DNA of 64,000 nt from Anaerolineae bacterium (GTDB taxonomy: Bacteria; Chloroflexota; Anaerolineae; Aggregatilineales; JAFGMM01). The notes below the pieces were generated by a model. That model worked only from the letters and a program-made list of their open reading frames with translations, was not told the DNA's origin and ran no database searches. The stretch covers positions 186,001 through 250,000 of the forward strand of contig JAOSJO010000001.1 of assembly GCA_027494055.1 (NCBI GenBank). The letters run 5' to 3'. The position numbers were made by a program, and so were the translations under genes. Shown piece after piece: positions 58,706-64,000 of this stretch; position 1 is the first letter of the stretch, and every line of letters starts with the position of its first letter.

Positions 58706-58724
58706 CGGACCTGGAGGCAGAGAC

Positions 58725-59492
58725 ATGGACTGCGACTACCCCATCCTGGAGTACGACAGCGCGCCCAGGGCGCTCCTTGAGCCGGGCGACCACCTCCAGC
58801 CGCTACCCGACATGCCGGCGCGTGTCGTGCTGTGCTTCTTCCAGGAGGTCATTGCGAAAGTGTGCGGCGATGCCCCCGTCGTCGGCCAACTCAGGAGCGA
58901 GATAGGCCCCCAGCCGATCTACGCGCTGCCGGTGGACGGCGGGCAGCGTGTCGCCGTCGCCCACCCTGGGGTCGGCGCGCCGCTGGCCGGCGGCTTCCTC
59001 GACGAGCTGATCGTGCTCGGCGGGCAGAAGTTCATCGCGTGCGGCGGCGCGGGCGTGCTCAGGAGCGAGATCGCCGCCGGGCAGGTGATCGTGCCGGAGC
59101 GCGCCGTTCGCGACGAGGGCACCTCCTACCACTACCTGCCGCCCGCGCGCGAGGTCGCCGCCGACGCGGGGGCCGTCGCCGCGATCCGGCAGACGCTCGA
59201 AAGGCGCGGCGTGCCGCACCTCGTCGGCAAGACCTGGACCACCGACGGCGTCTACCGCGAGACGCCGGGGAAGATCGCGCGGCGCAGGGCGGAGGGCTGC
59301 CTCACCGTCGAAATGGAAGCGGCGGCGTTCTTCGCGGTGGCGCAGTTCCGGGGCGTGCCCTTCGGGCAGATTCTGTATGGCGGCGACGACGTTGGCGGTG
59401 CGGTGTGGGACCAGCGCGATTGGATACACGGGCACGTCTCCACGCGCGAGACGCTGTTCTGGCTGGCGGTCGAGGCCGTCGCGAGGCTCTGA
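58725..59492 (+). CDS. Nucleoside phosphorylase (PNP/UDP family)
   Basis: A 255-residue cytoplasmic phosphorylase that splits nucleosides to base and ribose-1-phosphate. The fold signatures are visible: GGQKFIACGGAGVLRSEI (phosphate site Gly-rich turn) near 100, and the ribose/base-site motif CLTVEMEAAAFFAVAQFRG near 195 with the conserved E-M-E. Uridine phosphorylase-like proteins share this length. GGAGG precedes the ATG by nine bases, and the gene starts 19 bases after the flippase stop. Base preference is not clear. Confidence 0.9.
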   Translation: MDCDYPILEYDSAPRALLEPGDHLQPLPDMPARVVLCFFQEVIAKVCGDAPVVGQLRSEIGPQPIYALPVDGGQRVAVAHPGVGAPLAGGFLDELIVLGGQKFIACGGAGVLRSEIAAGQVIVPERAVRDEGTSYHYLPPAREVAADAGAVAAIRQTLERRGVPHLVGKTWTTDGVYRETPGKIARRRAEGCLTVEMEAAAFFAVAQFRGVPFGQILYGGDDVGGAVWDQRDWIHGHVSTRETLFWLAVEAVARL

Positions 59493-59549
59493 AGCGGGTC
59501 CCATAGCTCCCAGAGAGCTGCCATGGCGCATCGACAGGCAGGAGAAGAG

Positions 59550-60377
59550 ATGAAAACCACAACTGGCGCACTGACCGGCATCGGCGGGTTGGAGCTTTTC
59601 TACCAGGGCTGGCTGCCGGAGGGCGACCCGAAGGCGCGGCTCATCATCTGCCACGGGCTGGCGGAGCACGGCGGGCGCTACGCGCACGTCGCCGGGGCGC
59701 TGACGGCGCGGGGGTGTGCCGCGTGGGCGCTCGACTACCGGGGGCATGGTCGCTCGGAGGGGCTGCGCGGCTACGTGGAGCGCTTCGACCTGTTCACCGA
59801 GGACCTGCACGCCTTCGTCCACCACGTCGCGCCCGCGCCCAGGACCTGCATGTACGGGCACAGCATGGGCAGCGCCGTGGCCCTCTCCTATGCGCTCCGC
59901 TACCCGCAGGACCTGGACGGCCTGATCGTCTCCGGGGGCACGCTCATCCCTGGCGCGGAGATCACCCCCCTGGTGCAGGCGACCGTGAAGCTCATGAGCA
60001 GCGTGCTGCCGAAGCTCCCGGTCGCGGCGCTGCCCGCCGCCGCGCTCTCGCACGACCCGGCGGTCAACGTCGCCTACGACGCCGACCCGCTGGTGTATCG
60101 CGGCAAGGTGCGCGCCCGCCTCGGTGCGGAGATTCTGCGCGCCAACGAGTACGTGCGCGCCAACCTGGGCCGGCTTGCCATGCCCATCCTCATCATGCAC
60201 GGCGGCGAGGACAGCATCACCGACCCGGCGTGCGCGCAGATTCTCTATGACGGCGTCGCCGCTGCGGACAAGACGGTGAAGGTGTGGGAGGGCATGTACC
60301 ACGAAATCCACAACGAGCCGGCGGTCAAGGACGACGTTATTGCGATGATGGCCGACTGGATCACGGCGCGGCTGTAG
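59550..60377 (+). CDS. Alpha/beta hydrolase, monoacylglycerol lipase-like (S33)
   Basis: A 275-residue cytoplasmic hydrolase of the lysophospholipase/monoglyceride lipase type. The oxyanion HG motif is ICHGLAEHGGRYAHVAG, followed by WALDYRGHGRSEGLRGYV. The nucleophile elbow MYGHSMGSAVAL (GxSxG) lies near residue 108. The acid lies in ILIMHGGEDSITDPA and the His in GMYHEIHNEPA. It would release fatty acids from monoglycerides or lysolipids. AGGAG six bases upstream makes ATG 59550 the start in preference to 59523. The phosphorylase precedes it by 57 bases on the same strand. Confidence 0.92.
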   Translation: MKTTTGALTGIGGLELFYQGWLPEGDPKARLIICHGLAEHGGRYAHVAGALTARGCAAWALDYRGHGRSEGLRGYVERFDLFTEDLHAFVHHVAPAPRTCMYGHSMGSAVALSYALRYPQDLDGLIVSGGTLIPGAEITPLVQATVKLMSSVLPKLPVAALPAAALSHDPAVNVAYDADPLVYRGKVRARLGAEILRANEYVRANLGRLAMPILIMHGGEDSITDPACAQILYDGVAAADKTVKVWEGMYHEIHNEPAVKDDVIAMMADWITARL

Positions 60378-60395
60378 CGCCGGGCAACTCTCACG

Positions 60396-61400
60396 CTATT
60401 CGAGCCAGGTCTCGAAGACCGCTTCGACGTTCGCGCGCGGCACGTTGATGCCCCACTCGCACTGCGCAATCACGCCGCCGCTGCCGTCGTCGAGCGCAGC
60501 GCGCACCCGCCGCACCGCCGCGCGCACCTCGTCGGGCGTGCTGAAGGGCAGCACGCGCTGCCGGTCGATCTCGCCCCAGAAGGTGATCTTGCCCCTGTAC
60601 TGCCGCCCCAGTTCCTCGATGTCCATGACGAACAACTGCGAGTTGAGCGCGTCCACGCCGATCTCGATGAAGTCCGGGTAGATGGCGCTGATGTCACCGT
60701 CTGAGTGCATGAAGACGAACTTGCCGGCGTCGTGGACGACCTGGAAGTATTCGGCGTAGAGCGGCTTGAACAGCTCGCGCCACAGGCGCGGCGCGATCAA
60801 CAGGTTGTGCTGCGCGCCCCAGTCGTCGGCGAACCCGATGCCGTCCACGTTGGTTTCGCACCAGCGCGCCAGCTTCTCCATGTAGAAGCGGTGCACCATG
60901 TCGCGCAGCCGCAGCAACTCGTTCGCGCCGTAAGCCAGGTCCATGTAGAGCGCCTCCGAGCCGCGCAGGTACTGCATCCGCTCGAAGGGGTGAATCCCTG
61001 GGTGGCCGATCACAAACTGGTCCGTCTCCGCGCAGAACGGGTTGACGCGGCTGAAGTCCGCGCCCTCCAGCACCTCGTAGGGCGGCGTGAAGGTCTCCAG
61101 CGCCGTCCAGTCCGCGAGCGGCGGCCCCTTGACCTCGCCGATCACGCCCGGCTCGGCGACGCGCCACACGCAGCCCCAGGCGTCGGTGTACGTGCCGACC
61201 ACGTTGGGGGTCCCGGAGGCGCGGCGCGATGGCCCGTCCACGCCCGGCGCGCCCACGATGTCGAGTGGGTAGCGCGCCTGCACGGCATCGACTTCGTCCT
61301 GCTGGAACATCAGGACGCCCGGCAGGCACCACAGGTCGCGCGGCGCGCGGTCGGGGTGTTCGAAGCGCAGAGTCCTGGTGACACGTTCTCGGCTGTTCAT
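60396..61400 (-). CDS. Uroporphyrinogen decarboxylase-like protein (MtaA/CmuA type)
   Basis: A 334-residue URO-D-fold protein. It has the family start MNSRERVTRTLRFEHPDRAP. Typical features are DGIGFADDWGAQHNLLIAPR near 185 and the KFVFMHSDGDISAIYPDFIE stretch near 225, where MtaA/CmuA enzymes have HxCG. The following IGVDALNSQL is conserved. Proteins of this branch lack true haem-pathway function and are often methyltransferases or occur in sugar-use clusters. AGGAGA precedes the ATG. The divergent regulator and sugar operon next door suggest a shared pathway. Confidence 0.82.
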   Translation of the reverse strand: MNSRERVTRTLRFEHPDRAPRDLWCLPGVLMFQQDEVDAVQARYPLDIVGAPGVDGPSRRASGTPNVVGTYTDAWGCVWRVAEPGVIGEVKGPPLADWTALETFTPPYEVLEGADFSRVNPFCAETDQFVIGHPGIHPFERMQYLRGSEALYMDLAYGANELLRLRDMVHRFYMEKLARWCETNVDGIGFADDWGAQHNLLIAPRLWRELFKPLYAEYFQVVHDAGKFVFMHSDGDISAIYPDFIEIGVDALNSQLFVMDIEELGRQYRGKITFWGEIDRQRVLPFSTPDEVRAAVRRVRAALDDGSGGVIAQCEWGINVPRANVEAVFETWLE

Positions 61401-61508
61401 GTGGGCGGTCTCCTGTCATGCGTTGCTGGCGCAAAGCGCGGTGCGGTTCGTGGGAGGGCATTATACCGCGCGCGGGCGCTTCCTCCCGCGCGTTGGGGAA
61501 ATTGCCTC

Positions 61509-61537
61509 TTGACATTATTCGAATGTTATAATATTAG
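61509..61537 (+). promoter_or_regulatory. Promoter of the GntR/sugar operon
   Basis: TTGACA (61509-61514) and TATTAG (61532-61537) are 17 bases apart in an AT-rich block. The ACATTATTCGAATGT inverted repeat between them could be an operator for autoregulation. A minus-strand TATAAT (61465-61460) may serve the divergent UroD-like gene. Confidence 0.6.
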
Positions 61538-61579
61538 TATATTGTCCGCGCGTCCCGATTTCCGAGAGCTGCCACCGGC

Positions 61580-62305
61580 ATGATCCGGCGCGAGAGTAAG
61601 ATACCGTACTATCACCAGCTCTACGAGCTTCTGCGCGCCGAAATCCTGCGCGGCGCGTGGCGTCCTGGCGACATGCTGCCCACCGAGAACGCGCTGCTCG
61701 AACAGCACCGCGTCAGCCGCAGCACCGTGCGCCAGGCGCTCGACCTGCTGGTGACCGAGGGCCTGATCTACCGGCAGCGAGGCCGGGGGACGTTCGTCAG
61801 TCACCCGACCATCGAGCAGGCGCTCACCCGCATCATCAGCTTCACCGAGGACATGCAGCGACGCGGGATGGAGCCGCGCACCGAAGTGCTCTCGGCGGGC
61901 CTGACGCCGGCCTCGGAGGACATCGCCCGGCGGTTGCAGGTCGAGCCGGGCGAGGAGATGGCGCACCTGGTGCGGCTGCGGCTGGCGGATAATGAGCCGA
62001 TGAGCGTGGAGGAATCCTACCTGGTGCACCGGTACTGTCCCGGCGTGCTGGACGACGACTACAGCCAGAAGCCGCTGCGCCGCGCGCTGGAGGCGCGATA
62101 CGGCCTCCGGCTGGTCTACGCGCGGCAGACCATCCGCGCCGTGAACGCCCCGCGCACGCTGGCGGCGCAGCTCGGCGTGCGCGTCAACGCTGCCCTGCTG
62201 CAGATCGAGCGCGTCTCGTATGCGGCGCAGGACACGCCGGTTGAGTTCATCCGGTTTCACCACCGGGGCGACCGGTACACACTCTACAACGAACTGCGCG
62301 ACTAG
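61580..62305 (+). CDS. GntR-family transcriptional regulator (HutC type)
   Basis: A 241-residue repressor. The winged helix-turn-helix lies in residues about 10-75 (ILRGAWRPGDMLPTENALLE, STVRQALDLLVTEGLIYRQR). A UTRA ligand-binding domain begins near 95 (FTEDMQRRGMEPRTEVLSAG) and ends YRLYNELRD-like (FHHRGDRYTLYNELRD). It probably binds a sugar or sugar phosphate handled by the downstream isomerase and kinase and represses them and itself. The ATG at 61580 fits the family. The isomerase starts 52 bases after its stop. Confidence 0.93.
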   Translation: MIRRESKIPYYHQLYELLRAEILRGAWRPGDMLPTENALLEQHRVSRSTVRQALDLLVTEGLIYRQRGRGTFVSHPTIEQALTRIISFTEDMQRRGMEPRTEVLSAGLTPASEDIARRLQVEPGEEMAHLVRLRLADNEPMSVEESYLVHRYCPGVLDDDYSQKPLRRALEARYGLRLVYARQTIRAVNAPRTLAAQLGVRVNAALLQIERVSYAAQDTPVEFIRFHHRGDRYTLYNELRD

Positions 62306-62357
62306 CGGGCCAATCCGCACAACCTGCTTTTGCCGACGATCAACGAGGAGGGCATCA

Positions 62358-63337
62358 GTGCGCGACATCAAAGTATCGGCTGGGGTCTGGTACCTGGGCG
62401 CGACGAGCGACCGGTTTGTCAAAGAGGGCTATCGCGCCGACCGGACCATGGAAGAGCGCTTCAGGCTCGCGGCGAGCATCGAGGGCGTCAGCGGCCTGGA
62501 GATGCACTACCCGACCGAGGTCACGGACGCCACCTACAAGGACCTCAAGCGGCTGGCCGACGACCTGGGCCTCAAGATCGTGCAGTTCTGCCCGCACCTG
62601 TGGGTGGACCGCAAGTGGCAGTTCGGCCAGTTCAGCAACCCCGACCCCAGGCTGCGCTGCGAAGCCATCGACCTCGCCAAGCGCACGACCGACATCGCCG
62701 CCTACATGGAAGCGGAACTCATGGTGTACTGGCCGGCGCAGGACGGCTATGACTACGTTTTTCAGGTCGATCACCGCCAGCGGCTGGACGACCTGGTGAG
62801 CGGGCTGGCGGAGTGGGCCGACTACAACCCCCAGCAGAAGCTCGCGCTCGAATACAAGGCCTTCGAGCCGCGCACGCACATCATGCTGCCCACCATCGGC
62901 CACTGCATGACGGTCATCAACGAGATCAACCGGCCCAACCTGGGCATCAACATCGACGTGGGCCACGCGCTCATCATGAAGGAGAACCTCGCCGAGTCCA
63001 TCGCGCTGGCGTGCCGCTACGGGAAGCTGTTCCACACGCACTGGAACGACAACTGGAAGCTGTTCGACGACGACATCATTGCCGGCACGGCCAACCTGTG
63101 GGAGACGTTGGAGGCGCTCTTCTGGCTTGACGAGTGGGGCTACGACGGCTGGTTCGGCCTCGACCTCTTCCCGTACCGCGAGCCGCCGGAGAAGGCGGTT
63201 GACGAGAGCATCAAGAACCTGAAGTTCGGCTACGAACTGCTCGACCGGGTGCCGAAGGAAGCGTGGCGCGAGGTCTTCAGGACTTCCGACGCGATCAGGA
63301 TTTCGCAGCTTTTCCGGCAGATGCTCGGAGGGAATGA
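62358..63337 (+). CDS. Sugar phosphate isomerase/epimerase (xylose isomerase-like TIM barrel)
   Basis: About 326 residues of the AP-endonuclease-2/xylose-isomerase-like fold. Metal ligands expected of the family are present: Glu in KLALEYKAFEP near 173, Asp and His in GINIDVGHALIMKE near 197, His in KLFHTHWNDN near 225, and Glu/Asp in GWFGLDLFPYREPPE near 275. GTG 62358 follows GAGGAG. The frame as given runs on into the kinase gene to 63536; a missing G in the GGAGGG near 63328 would give a natural TGA at 63335-63337, four bases before the kinase ATG. The substrate is unknown; rhamnose- or erythrulose-type sugars are possible. Confidence 0.82.
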
Positions 63338-63340
63338 GCC

Positions 63341-64000
63341 ATGGATATCGTCACGCTGGGCGAACTGCTGGTCGATATGTTCCCCGCCGAGCTGGGCCGG
63401 CGGCTGGCGGAGGTCACGGCGTTCCATCCCAAGCCGGGCGGCGCGCCCGCCAACGTGGCGGTGGCGGCGGCGAGGCTCGGCGCGGCGGCGGCTTTCGTCG
63501 GCAAGGTGGGCGACGATGCGTTCGGCCATCACCTGATCGAGGTGCTGAAAGACGAGGGCGTGGAGACGCGCGCCATGCAGCTCGACGCCGAGGCGCGCAC
63601 CACGATGGCCTTCATCGCCAAGCCCGACGCGCACACGGCGGAGTTCGTCTTCTACCGCAACCCCGGTGCGGACACGCGCCTGCGCCCGGAGGAACTCGAC
63701 CGCGCGCTGCTGCAGGACGCCCGCGCCTTTCTGTTCGGCTCGGTGAGCCTGACGCACGAACCCACGCGCAGCGCCCTGCTCGAAGCGGTGCGGATCGCGC
63801 GCGCGGCCGGCGCGCTCGTGGGCTACGACGTCAACCACCGGCCCAGCCTGTGGCGCGCCCCGCAGGAGGCGTTTGACTGGGCGATGAAGATGATCCCGCA
63901 GGTGCATCTCGTCAAGGTCAACGAGGTGGAACTGGCGCTGCTCTCCGGCGAGAAAGAAATCGATCTGTCCTCAGGGGCAGAGGGCGCCCTGCCTCAGATC
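63341..64000 (+). CDS. PfkB-family sugar kinase (fructokinase-like), 3' end beyond window
   Basis: The first 220 codons of a ribokinase/PfkB-family kinase. It starts MDIVTLGELLVDMFPAELGR and carries the GG-box (HPKPGGAPANVAVAAARLGA) near 32. GKVGDDAFGHHLIEVLKDEG follows, then GYDVNHRPSLWRAPQEAF and VHLVKVNEVELALLSGEKEI, where family members have the lid and NxxE region. The catalytic DTxGAGD motif should lie beyond the window. It phosphorylates the sugar produced by the isomerase upstream, using ATP. The frame is open to the last base. Confidence 0.9.
   Translation, partial: MDIVTLGELLVDMFPAELGRRLAEVTAFHPKPGGAPANVAVAAARLGAAAAFVGKVGDDAFGHHLIEVLKDEGVETRAMQLDAEARTTMAFIAKPDAHTAEFVFYRNPGADTRLRPEELDRALLQDARAFLFGSVSLTHEPTRSALLEAVRIARAAGALVGYDVNHRPSLWRAPQEAFDWAMKMIPQVHLVKVNEVELALLSGEKEIDLSSGAEGALPQI

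Noticed and set aside
56597..58726. A 709-codon minus-strand frame opposite the flippase
   Set aside because: Antisense shadow; membrane protein on the other strand explains it.
58803..60311. A 502-codon minus-strand frame opposite the phosphorylase and lipase
   Set aside because: Spans two well-supported plus-strand genes, so is a shadow.
63338..63536. Isomerase frame continuing 66 codons past the kinase start
   Set aside because: The tail is Arg/Ser/Trp-rich shadow of the PfkB kinase; a missing G near 63328 explains the lost stop.

Overview
The window is GC-rich and gene-dense, with short intergenic gaps that turn AT-rich at promoters. Gene content suggests a member of the Chloroflexota, most likely an Anaerolineae-type heterotroph. 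This is inferred from family composition (two oligopeptide ABC systems and one branched-chain amino acid ABC system, GH106-like glycosidase, Gfo/Idh/MocA and UroD-like enzymes, V4R protein, YfhO/flippase membrane protein) and is not proven by a marker gene. A cytochrome bd oxidase operon and c-type cytochrome domains indicate an oxygen-using or microaerobic lifestyle.

Layout. 1-7543: protein tyrosine phosphatase, secreted subtilase, a decayed secreted repeat protein, a metallo-beta-lactamase-fold hydrolase and a large glycoside hydrolase. 7552-13663 (minus): oligopeptide ABC operon (binding protein, two permeases, no ATPases) followed by a cytochrome c lipoprotein, a small membrane protein and a class-V aminotransferase. 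13837-15066: an IS4-type element between 15-bp direct repeats. 15269-21143 (plus): complete liv operon whose binding protein carries a C-terminal cytochrome c domain. 21412-27407 (minus): cydABDC. 27656-31593 (plus): zinc dehydrogenase, secreted WD40-like protein, phosphofructokinase. 31814-34302 (minus): Gfo/Idh/MocA oxidoreductase and alpha/beta hydrolase. 34462-34555 (minus): selenocysteine tRNA. 34806-36140: CHRD protein and SRAP/YedK-type protein. 36251-40101 (minus): second oligopeptide ABC operon. 40297-42899 (minus): degenerate GroEL-like chaperonin joined to a six-repeat BNR propeller. 43354-46432: membrane and coiled-coil proteins and prfB with its programmed +1 frameshift. 46809-48057: IS3-family element. 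48234-51054: small and membrane proteins, uracil-DNA glycosylase. 51339-53724: V4R protein, response regulator with degenerate GGDEF, dolichol-phosphate-mannose-type glycosyltransferase. 53830-54360: dead methyltransferase. 54453-60377: YfhO-flippase fusion, nucleoside phosphorylase, lipase-like hydrolase. 60396-64000: UroD-like enzyme and a GntR-controlled sugar isomerase/kinase operon that runs off the end.

Sequence quality. About 27 genes or gene joints need one-base corrections, nearly all inside G or C runs of 3-6. This is the signature of an incompletely polished long-read consensus, so I report such genes as single corrected genes and give the break point. Three regions (2320-3265, 53830-54360 and the IS3 transposase) have far more breaks; the first two look genuinely decayed.

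How the genes fit together: peptide and amino acid import feed a heterotrophic metabolism with bd-type respiration; sugar enzymes (glycosidase, dehydrogenase, isomerase, kinase, PFK) handle carbohydrates; GT2, YfhO and flippase point to glycolipid or cell-surface glycan building. The best candidates for something undescribed are the chaperonin-propeller protein, the binding protein-cytochrome c fusion, the YfhO-flippase fusion and the Cys-paired secreted WD40-like protein.
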